Source: Eriocheir sinensis (taxonomy: Eukaryota; Arthropoda; Malacostraca; Decapoda; Varunidae). From it: a stretch of 64,000 bases of DNA. The notes beneath the pieces are model-generated. The model had not been told where the DNA came from. It saw nothing but the letters and a program-made list of their open reading frames with translations, and searched no databases. The DNA lies in assembly GCF_024679095.1 (NCBI RefSeq), contig NW_026110517.1:20001-84000 (forward strand), in the 5' to 3' direction. Positions 35,226 through 45,869 of this stretch are shown one piece after another (within the stretch, counting starts at the first letter, position 1; every line of letters begins with the position of its first letter). Position numbers and translations under genes: made by a program.

Positions 35226-35264
35226 CTGGAGGAAGGAAAGGAAAACATCACAAGGGAGAATGAC

Positions 35265-35475
35265 AATGAAAAGGAAGGAAGGAAGAAAGGAAGGTATGAG
35301 GCTGGATGAAGGAACACTGGAAAGGAAGGAAGGAAGGTATGAGGCTGGACGAAGGAACACTGGGAAGGAAGGAAGGAAGGTATGAGGCTGGACGAAGGAA
35401 CACTGAGAAGGAAGGAAGGAAGGAAGGTCTGAGGGTGGACGAAGGAACACTGGGAAGGAAGGAAGGAAGGAAGGA

Positions 35476-35513
<38 letters not shown>

Positions 35514-35515
35514 AG
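35265..35515. repeat. 45-bp purine-rich minisatellite, about 4.5 units, and (GA)n
   Basis: GGTATGAGGCTGGACGAAGG and AACACTGGGAAGGAAGGAAGG alternate from 35292 to about 35475. A GA run at about 35478-35511 follows. Confidence 0.92.
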
Positions 35516-35556
35516 AGAGCTATACATTAAGGTACACTTGGTACATCCACAATTAA

Positions 35557-35637
35557 ATGACTGTCCAGGAGGAGGATCCCAACCCTGGCTGGCAGATTCA
35601 TAGGTAGGCATGCTAACCACTACACCACGGAGCCAGA
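35557..35637 (-). mobile_element. tRNA-derived SINE head (family B)
   Basis: On the reverse strand GGCTCCGTGGTGTAGTGGTTAGC contains box A, and GGGTTGGGATCC resembles box B, about 35 bp apart. Only the tRNA-like head is clear. Confidence 0.6.
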
Positions 35638-35794
35638 AGAATTAGCCACACTATACCAGGATAAATAATTCTTAGTGTGTGCCCTGGTAAGATTCATATG
35701 TGCAGCCCTGGTAGTGGTTCTTATTATGTAACATAGTGAGTCAGTATAAGGGTATTGCTAAGTTCATTATGGCCCCAAGTGACTCAGTGTCGAT

Positions 35795-36440
35795 TTAACC
35801 CTTCCGCTGTGATTGGCATGGATTTGGCCTTCCCTGGTAGCCTGGTAAGATATAGTCCCAGGTCTTTCTCTGCCTCTGTGGTGGAAAGTGGAGTGTTTCC
35901 CATGTGGTATTGGTGTGCTGGATATCCCTTCACTGGTAGCTAGGTAACATATAGTCCCATGTCTTTCTCTGTCTCTGTGGTGGATAGTGGAGTGTTTCTC
36001 ATGTGGTATTGGTGTGCTGGATATCCCTTCACTGGTAGCCTGGTAACATATAGTCCCAGGTCTTTCTCTGTCTCTGTGGTGGATAGTGGAGTGTTTCCCA
36101 TGTGGTATTGGTGTGCTGGATATCCCTTCACTGGTAGCCTGGTAACATATAGTCCCAGGTCTTTCTCTGCCTCTGTGGTGGATAGTGGAGTGTTTCCCAT
36201 GTGGTATTGGTGTGCTGGATATCCCTTCACTGGTAGCCTGGTAACATACACTCCCAGGTCTTTCTCTGCCTCTGTGGTGGATAGTGGAGTGTTTCCCATG
36301 TGGTATTGGTGTGCTGGATATCCCCTCCCATGGTGCAGGACTTTACATTTTTCTTCATTGAATTGTAAGCAGCCACTTTTTGCTCCATTTCAGTAGCTTG
36401 GTGATGTCTAACTGTAGGAAATCCACATTCAAGGGGTTAA
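35795..36440 (-). mobile_element. TTAA-bounded element with RT-derived 99-bp array, copy 1 (5 units)
   Basis: Bounded by TTAA at 35795-35798 and 36437-36440. Read on the reverse strand it starts CCCCTTGAATGTGGATTTCC. It has a degraded LINE-RT segment (related to LTKLQEWSKKWLLQFNEEKC), about five 99-bp units, and ends CAATCACAGCGGAAGGG. The same ends and order recur at 36992-37341. The 99-bp unit encodes 33 residues including PAHQYHMGNTPLSTTEAEKD, a segment found downstream of the catalytic box in LINE RTs. No transposase is present. Confidence 0.82.
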
Positions 36441-36593
36441 TTAACCTAGTAGCACATTTAGCACGTGGTACAGGCCCCGCGGGAACGTAAAAAATTAGTA
36501 ACTAAATTTTTTGTCCTTAGGCACAGAAGGCCGAGACAAAATAATTACTCATTTTCTGGATTTTTTGTTATATTATATATGATATTACTATAT

Positions 36594-36784
36594 ATAACCC
36601 GGTAGCTGCGGGGATCATGTTTCTTAATGGTCCCTCTAAGCGAGAAAAATGAAAAAAAATCACCCCTCACACAAACCATTCCATAATATAATATATCAAT
36701 GCATTTGTGATCAGATTATGTATCATCTATTTTTGGGGGTTTATATCACGGCACAAATTTGGCCCGTCGCTGCTTCCGGGATAA
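36594..36784 (-). mobile_element. TTAA-type MITE family P, copy without array
   Basis: CCCGGTAGCTGCGGGGATC ... GCTGCTTCCGGG is flanked by ATAA on both sides (36594-36597 and 36781-36784), a 4-bp target duplication. It shares the body CTCGCTT/AAGCGAG, TCACCCCTCACACAAACCAT and GTGATCAGATTATGTATCAT with the four other P copies. It has none of the 35-bp GGTAAAGCC units, so it shows the basic form of about 185 bp. Confidence 0.88.
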
Positions 36785-36991
36785 GAAACTATAGAAAACT
36801 TCACTAGGGCATAGTATAATAAGCCTGGCATTGTAGTACACCATATACGGCATATAGTCCAGGGCTTCCCAACTCAACTGGCGGCCCGCGGTCCAGATCC
36901 GGACTTGTGGGTGTTGCAGCTGAACCCAAGGCTCCAGCAGACATAAACATGTGTAAATTGAATAGCATGAAGGTCCTGGCGATGGATTCTC

Positions 36992-37341
36992 TTAACCCCT
37001 TGACTACGGATTTCCTACAAGAAGACCTCACCAAGCTACAGGAGTGGAGCAAAAAGTGGCTGCTACAATTCAATGAAGAAAAATGTAGTCCTGCACCTTG
37101 GGAGGGGATATCCAGCACACCAATACCACCATATGGGAAACACTCCACTATCCACTACAGAGGCAGAGAAAGACCTGGGAGTGTATGTTACCAGGCTACC
37201 AGTGAAGGGATATCCAGCACACCAATACCATATGGGAAACACTCCACTATCCACCACAGAGGCAGAGAAAGACCTGGGAGTATAAGCTCACCAGGCTACC
37301 AGTGAAAGCCAAATCCGTGCCAATTGCAGCGGACAGGTTAA
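36992..37341 (+). mobile_element. TTAA-bounded element with RT-derived 99-bp array, copy 2 (2 units)
   Basis: TTAA at 36992-36995 and 37338-37341. Inside, the RT-like stretch DFLQEDLTKLQEWSKKWLL is readable, then about two 99-bp units, then the end GCCAAATCCGTGCCAATTGC. It is the shortest copy (350 bp) and closest to the state before expansion. Confidence 0.85.
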
Positions 37342-37708
37342 AATGTGTATTTCCTTGACTGTCTGTAGGGTAAGTTAGGGGTGTGTTATACATAATATAC
37401 TTAACCTATTAATGCAGATAAAAGTTTAGTAGTATAGATTATATTAAATATCAATAACAGAAAAAAGCTTTAATGGCGGTCGAGGCACAAGTGCACAGCT
37501 GAATCTAAGTGTGAGTTTTGGCCTCTCATCAATAGTATCTGTACTCATGAGTAAGCCAGTAGTACGTTGGCAGGGTGTTGAGTACAATAATATATCGTGA
37601 TGACAAAGGGGTATAAAATAGTTTTTTTTAATTTTCAGAAGCGACCGTTCTGCTGGTGTGTATTCAATAGGTGTACGTTAAGTTGCCGGCACATTCACAG
37701 ACCAACAG
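37342..37708. other. No gene seen
   Basis: AT-rich spacer between two repeat blocks. Confidence 0.4.
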
Positions 37709-38345
37709 CTCATTCAAGTACATTTTACCCCATGAATCCAGAGTACAGTATATAGACAATTATATTTCCTGTGGAGAAGCAAATTTAAAGTATCTCAATA
37801 AAAACAAAACTTTTATAAAACTTTTCGGAAAACTCGACATGAAACTTTGCCACTAAATAGCTCATTCAAGTACAATTTACCCCATGAATCCAGAGTATAT
37901 AGACAATTATATTTCCTGTGGAGAAGCGAATTTAAAATATCTCAACAAAAACAAAACTTTTATAAAACTTTTCGGAAAACTCTACATAATACTTTGCCAC
38001 TAAAGAGCTCATTCAAGTACATTTTACCCCATGAATCCAGAGTATATAGACAATTATATTCCCTGTGGAGAAGCGAATTCAAATTATCTCAACACAAACA
38101 AAACTTTTCTAAAACTTTTCGGAAAACTCGACATAATACTTTGCCACTAAAAAGCTCATTCAAGTACAATTTACCCCATGAATCCAGAGTATATAGACAA
38201 TTATATTTCCTGTGGAGAAGCGAATTTGAAATATCTCAGCAAAAATAAAACTATTATAAAACTTTTCTGAAAACTCTACATAATACTTTGCCACTAAAGA
38301 GCTCATTCAAGTACAATTTACCCCATGAATCCAGAGTGTATAGAC
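37709..38345. repeat. Tandem repeat, about 147-bp unit, 4.3 units
   Basis: CTCATTCAAGTACAATTTAC starts units at 37709, 37861, 38008, 38154 and 38302. Units also share CTGTGGAGAAGCGAATTTAA and ACTTTTCGGAAAACTC. They are about 95 percent alike by eye. Confidence 0.94.
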
Positions 38346-38570
38346 ATCAAATGAGAGATAGAGCCTTGGAGTAGGTTTTTAGATTTTAGTTTTGCATTAT
38401 AATCTTTACTGTTTCCCTAAGATAGACAATAGCAATCCAGCATGCTTCTGTCCTTCAAGATCTGCATGTCCTTGTCTTAAGAACCAGAAGAACCAGAGAA
38501 GGCAGTGAGCGAGGGTGACCATCTCAAACACAGTTATCTAAGAAGAGAAGGAGTATGGGAAACTATATAG

Positions 38571-39156
38571 AGTCATCCCTCAAATAGTTTAGTTTCGGTT
38601 TTATACGGATTGTCATAGAAGAGCTTTTAAGGATTTTTATTCCTGCTTGTCGGGAAATTTAAAAATCCCTAAAAAATCAGTTTTGAAAATACACATAAAA
38701 ACGAAACCGATCTATTGGAAACCGTACTGTTGTGCTGGAAGCTTCCCCCGGCGACCATAGGCCTCTAGAAGGCTCCGGGAGGAACGAGCAGGGGGGCGGG
38801 GAACAAGGCGAGCCGTCCGCGCCCGGCGGGGCGCGGCCAGGCGCCAGGCGGGAAGTGTTGCCAACTCGCACATACTTTAGCTACATGTTCTTGTATGATC
38901 TAAAATATACTGTAACATTCTAGACTGTACTGTTCTGGATATATATAGGAGAAGAGGGCGAGAGGAGCCCAGTCCCAGTCATAGTAAGCTAGTGTTCAGT
39001 GAAGAGTCAGAGTAAAGTGTACTACTAAGGAAGAACATTAAACTATACAGAAACTGTACAAAGTGTTTACATTCCTCCCTCCCAAGGAGTCTCCTGACGG
39101 CGACACGGAACCCAAGTAATACGTCCGGCATAACAGTACTATTTGAGGGCCGACTG
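38571..39156. mobile_element. Tigger-like MITE (family D) interrupted by a solo LTR
   Basis: The left end AGTCATCCCTCAAATAGTTT and right end ACTATTTGAGGGCCGACTG are inverted repeats. Removing 38728-39135 and one GTAC gives a MITE of about 175 bp, matching the intact copy at 39453-39643 (GGTTTCGGTTTTAT, CTTGTCGGGAA, ATTGGAAACC). Confidence 0.85.
38728..39135 (+). mobile_element. Solo LTR (408 bp) nested in a MITE
   Basis: Begins TGTTGTGCTGG and ends CCGGCATAACA, and is flanked by GTAC on both sides (38724-38727 and 39136-39139). It splits a MITE whose sequence becomes continuous when it is removed. Inside are a TATATATAGG box at about 38940 and an ATTAAA signal near 39047, as expected of an LTR promoter and polyadenylation site. 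It is unrelated to the LTRs at 7903 and 13295. The internal region was lost by LTR-LTR recombination (inference). Confidence 0.85.
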
Positions 39157-39452
39157 TATTCTATGAAAAACTTATACTTAATTCAATCTAATTTGACTTT
39201 TACACTCAACGTAAACCCTACAAAGAAAATATATATTAAATCTCTTTCCTCTTTTGACCCACTGAAGTTACACACCAATCTCCTTAAGCAAGAGCTGGCT
39301 AACATGTACAGTGAACCTCTTTGAGTCAGCACAGCACAGCACAGCACGGCCCTGACAGACTTAGCAGGATTGCCAACTTATGGGACTGGCCTTATCATTA
39401 CACACAAACACACACACACACAAAAATAAATGAGAAAATAAGAAGATGAAAA

Positions 39453-39643
39453 CAGCTGTCCCTCAAATAGTACAGGTTCCAAGAGTTTGGTTTCGGTTTT
39501 ATGTACATTTTCTAAGATGATTTTTTAGGATTTTTAAACTTCCCGACAAGCATGAAATTTTAAATTCCTAAAAGATCTTCGAGGACAATCCGTTTAAAAC
39601 CGAAACTGGACTATTGGAAACTGTACTATTTGAGGGATGACTG
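39453..39643. mobile_element. Tigger-like MITE (family D), complete copy
   Basis: CAGCTGTCCCTCAAATAGTA ... ACTATTTGAGGGATGACTG, 191 bp, with inverted termini and no coding capacity. A CTTGTCGGG/CCCGACAAG inverted segment matches the copy at 38571. Confidence 0.88.
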
Positions 39644-39779
39644 TAATAGATGACTCCGATAAAAATAATAATAAAAAATCATGTTACTATTAAGTACTTA
39701 GTTCGTGTCGTCTATAGAAATTAAGTACGGAAAGTTTAAAACAGGCAATGAAGAAATTACGAGGAGTTGGTCAGTTATA

Positions 39780-40207
39780 CAGGTAACTCTCGATTTACGC
39801 GAGTTTGGTTAACGCATTTTTAAAATAACGCGTGGTCCAAAATCCAAATAAATGTTTAATTTACACGTTTTTTTCACTTATACGCGATATTTTCTGGAGT
39901 GTCCACCAGATGTCTCACGCAACTGGACTCACACGGCGCCATGGCCACACACCTGAGCTCAGTTCTTCCTGCGCGCCACTTGAACAACAATACAGTACCC
40001 ACGCTGCTCAACAACAACAACAACACCCTCGCTGCTGTGCTACCACGAGGGGAAGGGCAGCCAGAGGAGGAACCACGAGAGGGAGAGGAGTCAGAGTGAT
40101 ACAGTAGGCAATAAAGGTACAAACCGACCTCTTGTTGGATTTACATCGTTTTTGATTGACGCGACCTCTTCAAGGACACAATACTCGCGTAAATTGAGAG
40201 TTACCTG
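39780..40207. mobile_element. TA-flanked MITE (family C), copy 1
   Basis: CAGGTAACTCTCGATTTACG ... AAATTGAGAGTTACCTG with TA on both sides (39778-39779 and 40208-40209); 428 bp. The body contains a CAACAACAAC tract and CCACGAGGGGAAGGGCAGCC. Two near-identical copies occur at 52031 and 58856. It is non-autonomous and of Tc1/mariner/pogo type from its TA site and CAG terminus. Confidence 0.92.
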
Positions 40208-40209
40208 TA

Positions 40210-40536
40210 TAAACCACATGTCGTATCTATCATTTTCATGCCTCAAACTCTCGTACCCACACAAGTAACGTGAGAAAATCAATCATTATTATTATTATTA
40301 TACAAAAAAAAGGAAACAATACAAAAAAGCCTGCTACTCGCTGCTCCTGTGAAGAATCTGAAGAGGTGGACGAAAGAGCAGTTATTTATGTGAAAAGAAT
40401 GACCAAGTTATCGCGTGCTTAATGTTTGATGCTTACGGAAGCTTGGCAATGCTATACCTACCGCTCTGGATGACACGCAGAACATACCCAAGGGGAGGGT
40501 ATATTCTGTGTGTTCTGTGGATATGGTGAGTGATTT
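40210..40536. other. No gene seen
   Basis: Spacer with a short ATT run near 40287-40300. Confidence 0.4.
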
Positions 40537-41571
40537 TAACCCAGTAGCAGCGACGGGCCAAATTTGTGACTTTACCGTGTCGCAGCGATGGGACAAATTA
40601 TGGCTTTACTGTGTAGCAGTGACGGGCCAAATTGTGGCTTTACCGTGTAGCAACGACAGGACAAATTTGTGGCTTTACCGTGTAGCAGCGATGGGACAAA
40701 TTTGTGGCTTTACCGTGTAGCAGCGACGGGACAAATTTGTGGCTTTACCATGTAGCAGCGATGGGACAAATTTGTGGCTTTACCGTGTAGCAGCGACGGG
40801 CCAAATTTATGCCATGATATAAACCCAAAAAAATAGATGATACATAATCTGATCACAAATGCTTTGATATGTATTATGAAATGGTTTGTGTGAGGGGTGA
40901 TTTTTTCTTATTTTTCTTGCTTGGAGGGACCATTAACCCTTTCACTGCTAAACTCTGGCAGCGAGCGTTAGACGTATTTGCTGGTGGTGCTAAATGCTCA
41001 CTGCAAGCTTCACCCGCACTCAAATCTCCCGCGTATGAAATTGTTCCAACACTAATTCTCACAACACAGGATTGAGTATGTTCTTCACTAAATTTGGTGG
41101 GAAATCATATCAGCCCAGCGCGGCAAATCTACGGACGAGTGACTGGTGGATGTTCTTGCCCAATATAGCGACATTTTTGCATAGCTTCACCTATCACCTG
41201 ACTGATTCTTTGACCAAATAGTTGTAAATATTGCAGTTGGCAATACTCCCTTGCCAGAGTCTGAAGGAGAGATGTCCGCAGTTCCCTCAATATGGCTGAT
41301 CATCCCGCACGCACCGACGTAAGTGTTAACATTCAACACTCCCTGAACGTGCATGTACGTTCGTAAGAGAGGCATACATAACCGACTCCTATAGATCTGG
41401 ACCTCCTCTTTCCAATGGTGTTTTTGGTTTTTAGCTGTGATGAATAGTTTTTGAGATACAGAGGTTAAAAGAGACCCCCCATTGGGCTGCCCGACTGTGC
41501 CTGAGGGGATAGTCGCGTCCGTCCCGCAAGGAAAGGGTTCAGAAACGTGATCCCCGCTGCTACCGGGTTAA
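40537..41571 (+). mobile_element. TTAA-type MITE family P with 7-unit array and nested MITE
   Basis: TTAA at 40537-40540 and 41568-41571. The left terminus CCCAGTAGCAGCGACGGGCC leads into about seven 35-bp units (to about 40830), then the family body, an interruption at 40937-41537, and the right terminus CCCCGCTGCTACCGGG. Confidence 0.88.
40937..41537 (+). mobile_element. TTAA-type MITE family Q, nested in family P
   Basis: CCCTTTCACTGC ... GCAAGGAAAGGG are inverted termini. TTAA precedes (40933-40936), and TTCA, one change from TTAA, follows (41538-41541). Taking it out restores the P sequence seen at 45160-45180 and 54030 (ACCATTAAGAAACATGATCC). CCC/GGG ends plus TTAA sites are characteristic of piggyBac-type elements. 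A second partial copy lies at 33536. Confidence 0.87.
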
Positions 41572-41687
41572 AGTTGCATGCCCTTGATCAATTTTGTTTC
41601 CACTGAGCATAATACCTCTGGCTTGCTTTCCTTTACAAGCTTAGATAATAATTTAGCTTTAGTTTGGCTGATAGGAAAAAGTTTTGT

Positions 41688-42062
41688 TTAGTCGGCGCAA
41701 CATCTGTGGTCATATGCCGGAGAGAGACAGAAGGGGAAGGAATTATAGGAGAAGGGAACAGTTGAAGAAGAAACAGCAAAAGAGGAAGAAGAAGAAGAAG
41801 TTGGAAAATTTTGTTTAGTCAGTGCAACATCTGTGGTCATATGCTGGAGAGAGACAGAAGGGGAAGGAATTATAGGAGAAGGGAACAGACCCCAGGAGAC
41901 AGGACACAACCCCCGATTAATACCTGGTACCCATTCACTGCTGGGTGGACAGGGGCGTAGGGTATCGGAGAAGCCACCCAAATTTTTCCATTCCGCCTGG
42001 GAATCGAACCCGGGCTCTCTCGGTTGTGAGCTGAGTGTGCTAACCACTGCACCAAGAAGCCT
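41688..42062 (-). mobile_element. SINE family V with duplicated tail
   Basis: On the reverse strand the tRNA-like head (TGGTGCAGTGGTTAGCAC box A; GGGTTCGATTCC box B) begins near 42062. The body follows, then two copies of the roughly 85-130-bp tail block (GTTCCCTTCTCCTATAATTC ... ACATATGACC/CATATGACCACAGATGT). The copies are joined through a CTTCTTCTTC insert at about 41764-41800. Confidence 0.88.
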
Positions 42063-42210
42063 CCTTGGTCTTCAGTACTCATGTCTTCCCTTAAATTCTC
42101 AAGTCAATTTTAGCTTTCCCAATAGACGCATAGATCACTTGAAGAGCTTGAACAAAGAGGTTCTCCAATTTAGAGAGCTAACTTTAGGCATTCAAGATTC
42201 ATAGACAGGA

Positions 42211-42449
42211 ACACAGGCACTGAGAGGACATAGGAAGAACTTAATGAAGGAACCTGTTTGAGTGACTTAAAAGGTATAGTTTTCCACATAGAACTGTTAA
42301 CACATGAACACCTTGCGGGAAGAGGTGGTGGAGGCGAACAGTGTCCACCAAATGAAGGAAAGGCGGGATAAATTTAGATATGGAGATGGGACTATTAAGA
42401 GCTTAGCGCGGGCCCGGTAGACTATAAATAGGTAGATACATACACACTA
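42211..42449 (+). pseudogene. LINE RT extreme C-terminal fragment
   Basis: A frame reading EEVVEANSVHQMKERRDKFRYGDGTIKSLARAR followed by a short 3' end matches the pattern of the LINE tail at 61740-61864 (DVVSERSVQSFKEKLDKCRY). It is a 5'-truncated insertion. AACACATGAACACCTTGCGGGAAGAG-type sequence also recurs at 62751. Confidence 0.75.
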
Positions 42450-42582
42450 GCAAAAGTAATTATAATAGCCAATATTATTAAGTGATACCGATATGCATTG
42501 ATACCTTAGAAAAGTTGCTAGTAAATTAACTGAAAAATATGAAGAAGTTTACTGAGAAATTGTAAAGCCAAACCATTAGTTC

Positions 42583-42806
42583 AAGAATGTAAGGAGTCTG
42601 CAAGAGGCTAGTTGACCCATACAAGGCAGCTCCTATAAGCCTAACCCCACTTAACCTCACCATCCATGAATTTATCCAACCTCTTCTTGAATGTTTCTAT
42701 GGTTCTGGCACCCACAATATGACTGCCAAGCCTGTTCCACTCATCCATGACTCAAGTGGTTAACCAATTCTTGCCTACGTCTTTGTTGAATCCGAATTTA
42801 TCTAAC
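42583..42806 (-). pseudogene. LINE RT C-terminal fragment
   Basis: On the reverse strand VMDEWNRLGSHIVGARTIE and FKKRLDKFMDGEVKWG are readable, the conserved LINE C-terminus, followed by a short 3' UTR with GCAAGAGGCTAGTTGACCC. It abuts the TTAA of the next MITE. Confidence 0.82.
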
Positions 42807-43809
42807 TTAACCCGGTAGCAGCGGGGATCATGTTTCTTAATGGTCCCTCCAAGCGAGAAAAATGAGAAAAAATCACCCCTCACACAAACCATTTCATAAT
42901 ATATATCAAAGCATTTGTGATCAGATTATGTATCATCTATTTTGGGGGGTTAAAATCATGGCACAAATTTGGCCCGTCACTGCTACACGGTAAAGCCACA
43001 AATTTGGCCCGTCGCTGCTACACGGTAAAGCCACAAATTTGGCCCGTCGCTGCTACACGGTAAAGCCACAAATTTGGCCCGTCACTGCTACACGGTAAAG
43101 CCACAAATTTGGCCCGTCGCTGTTACACGGTAAAGCCACAAATTTGGCCCGTTGCTGGTACACGGTAAAGCCACAAATTTGGCCAGTCGCTGTTACACGG
43201 TAAAGCCACAAATTTGGCCAGTCGCTGTTACACGGTAAAGCCACAAATTTGGCCCGTTGCTGCTACACGGTAAAGCCACAAATTTGGCCCGTCACTGCTA
43301 CATGGTAAAGCCACAAATTTGGCCCGTCACTGCTACATGGTAAAGCCACAAATTTGGCCAGTCGCTGTTACATGGTAAAGCCACAAATTTGGCCCATTGC
43401 TGCTACACGGTAAAGCCACAAATTTGGCCCGTCACTGCTACATGGTAAAGCCACAAGTTTGGCCCGTCGCTGCTACATGGTAAAGCCACAAATTTGGCCC
43501 GTCACTGCTACATGGTAAAGCCACAAATTTGGCCCGTCGCTGCTACACGGTAAAGCCACAAATTTGGCCCGTCACTGCTACATGGTAAAGCCACAAGTTT
43601 GGCCCGTCGCTGCTACATGGTAAAGCCACAAATTTGGCCCGTCACTGCTACATGGTAAAGCCACAAATTTGGCCCGTCGCTGCTACACGGTAAAGCCACA
43701 AATTTGGCCCGTCGCTGCTACACGGTAAAGCCACAAATTTGGCCCGTCGCTGCTACACGGTAAAGCCACAAATTTGGCCCGTCGCTGCTACACGGTAAAG
43801 CCACAAATC
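42807..43809 (-). mobile_element. TTAA-type MITE family P with 24-unit array
   Basis: TTAA at 42807-42810 and the terminus CCCGGTAGCAGCGGGG start the element. The body runs to about 42960, then 24 units of 35 bp (GGTAAAGCCACAAATTTGGC core, from 42989 to 43794 at exact 35-bp steps). The distal terminus and TTAA are missing; the array ends in a fragment of MITE family D. Units vary mostly by C/T and G/A changes at CpG positions. Confidence 0.9.
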
Positions 43810-43872
43810 TATGAAAATCCACATACAACCGAAACCGAGCCATTGAAAACTGTACTATTTGAGGGACAACTA
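43810..43872. mobile_element. Tigger-like MITE family D, right-end fragment
   Basis: AACCGAAACCGAGCCATTG and ACTGTACTATTTGAGGGACA match the right end of the copy at 39453-39643. Confidence 0.75.
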
Positions 43873-43929
43873 GAAAATATAGAAAATAAAACTCCCGGGG
43901 CATGACACTCTCACCGGCATCTTGGCAAT

Positions 43930-44250
43930 ATAGACTTTATCTTCATGGTAGGAAAAAGCGTCGAGAACAACCGAGACCTCTTCCTTGTCTATGTCGAACT
44001 AGCGAAAGCTTTTGACACCATGAACAGAGACATACGAAGAGCACACTCACCATATGTGGATGTGGATGAAGGAGTTCCACACGGTAATGTCAGCCCTCGT
44101 AATCACAGGCTGTCTTGTCTCTGAACCCTATGAAGTGTGTTGGTGTCAGGTGAGACGGCGTTCTTGTACCAGGTATATTTTAACATCTATCTTGGCGTCA
44201 TCCTCAACAATTGTAACGTTAATGTTGAAGCTTTTTTTCTTCAGTTCAAG
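43930..44250 (+). pseudogene. Degraded LINE RT fragment
   Basis: One frame reads DLFLVYVELAKAFDTMNRDI, a clear match in pattern to the LINE RT motif with a catalytic Asp (here the Asp position reads Glu). A VPHGNVSP-like and a YQVYFNIYLGVI-like stretch follow. Stops and deletions between them show an old copy. It is a different family from the other LINEs in the window. Confidence 0.6.
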
Positions 44251-44444
44251 GGCATAAAAAAAAGGTCGAAATATAGCAATGTTTTGTTTACATAACTCTA
44301 TAGCAGCCGTTATGATACAAGTTTATACTGAGGCTGAAGGATACAATCGAGGTGAACTTGCTTCGATATTCATGCCTGTACATTCAAGGTCCACTGTTGT
44401 GTATATATATATATATGGCCCCTACCCGTATTGAGACAAGGACA

Positions 44445-45191
44445 TTAACCCGGTAGCAGCAACGGGCCAAATTTGTGGCTTTACCGTATAGCAGCGACGG
44501 GCCAAATTTGTGGCTTTACCGTGTAGCAGCGACGGGCCAAATTTGTGGCTTTACCGTGTAGCAGAGACGGGCCAAATTAGTGGCTTTACCGTGTAGCAGC
44601 GACGGGCCAAGTTTGTGGCTTAACCGTGTAGCAGCGACGGGCCAAATTGGTGGCTTTACCGTGTAGCAGCGACGGGCCAAATTTGTGGCTTTACCGTGTA
44701 GCAGCGACGGGCCAAATTTGTGGCTTTACCGTGTAGCAGCGACGGGCCAAATTTGTGGCTTTACCGTGTAGCAACAACGGGCCAAATTTGTGGCTTTACC
44801 GTGTAGCAGCGACGGGCCAAATTTGTGGCTTTACCGTGTAGCAGCAACGGGCCAAATTTGTGGCTTTACCGTGTAGCAACAACGGGCCAAATTTGTGGCT
44901 TTACCGTGTAGCAGCGACGGGCCAAATTTGTGGCTTTACCGTGTAGCAGCGACGGGCCAAATTTGTGGCTTTACCGTGTAGCAGCGACGGGCCAAATTTG
45001 TGGCTTTACCGTGTAGCAGCGACAGGTCAAATTTGCACCATGATTTAAACCCCCAAAATAGATGATACATAATCTGATCACAAATGCTTTGATATATATT
45101 ATGAAATGGTTTGTGTGAGGGGTGATTTTTTCTCATTTTTCTCGCTTGGAGGGACCATTAAGAAACATGATCCCCGCTGCTACCGGGTTAA
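44445..45191 (+). mobile_element. TTAA-type MITE family P, complete, with 16-unit array
   Basis: TTAA at 44445-44448 and 45188-45191. The left terminus CCCGGTAGCAGCAACGGGCC runs into 16 units of 35 bp (GTGGCTTTACCGTGTAGCAG core, 44477 to 45002 at 35-bp steps), then the body and the terminus CCCCGCTGCTACCGGG. This is the best preserved of the array-bearing copies. Confidence 0.93.
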
Positions 45192-45347
45192 ACAGAGACA
45201 GTACTTTCAATCTTAAAAAAAAATTGAATCAGTGGAGTTCCCATCAAACTACAAATTAAAAGCCAGCGCCTACATATGGCCGTATTTCTTAAGGATAAAG
45301 CTGTTTTCAGATGTAATGGACAGGGTCAACCACCTTTCAAACCACTG

Positions 45348-45690
45348 GGGAGGCGGTGGCTGAGTGGTTAGCGTGCCGGCCTCGCATTCGGAGCACTGTC
45401 CATGATGTGGGTTCGAATCCGCCGCAAACAACCTGGGATTTTTCAGTCACTGCCGAGTGGCTTAAAACTACCCACATGCTGTCCTGAAGACCACCCATCA
45501 ACCCGGACTCTAGAGGAAACCGTCCAAGTGAATCAAGGAGTTCCGGGAGGCAGCATGAGCCAAGAGAAGATGGCGCCACTATAAACACTTGCCTGCGCCA
45601 GAACGGGCTGGGCCGAACATCAGGCCCCACTGGGAAGAAGCCTACTGGTGCAATAGGCCGCGACGAAAAATAAAAAAAAATAAAATTGCC
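45348..45690 (+). mobile_element. SINE family S (class II tRNA head), full length
   Basis: GAGGCGGTGGCTGAGTGGTTAGC holds box A (TGGCTGAGTGG, 45357-45367) and GGGTTCGAATCC box B (to 45420). The long variable-arm-like segment between them points to a Ser/Leu-type ancestor. The body contains CACTGCCGAGTGGCTTAAAA, ACCCGGACTCTAGAGGAAAC and AGAAGATGGCGCCACTATAA, and the copy ends in an A-rich tail. Three more copies occur in the window. Confidence 0.92.
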
Positions 45691-45869
45691 TCATATTCAC
45701 TAACATTCACTGAAGAACTGCTATTACAGGCCCCATTATGCCCACAGGATACACTGCATATGAATACGACTGAGAGGATCAACACGATATCTGATCCTTT
45801 CAGTATAAATAATTAAGTTTTGGCTGAATATAATACGATCAGGGAGTGCTAATGGTAACCGGGTCTGTA
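45691..45869. other. Spacer, no gene seen
   Basis: AT-rich sequence between a SINE and a MITE. Confidence 0.4.

Noticed and set aside
35105..35230. Forward-strand exon at the same place as the reverse candidate
   Set aside because: The forward acceptor has no pyrimidine tract and no GT donor follows; the reverse strand has both signals.
42960..43810. Possible CRISPR-like array (regular 35-bp repeats)
   Set aside because: Repeats are contiguous with no unique spacers, and the genome is eukaryotic. It is a minisatellite inside a MITE.
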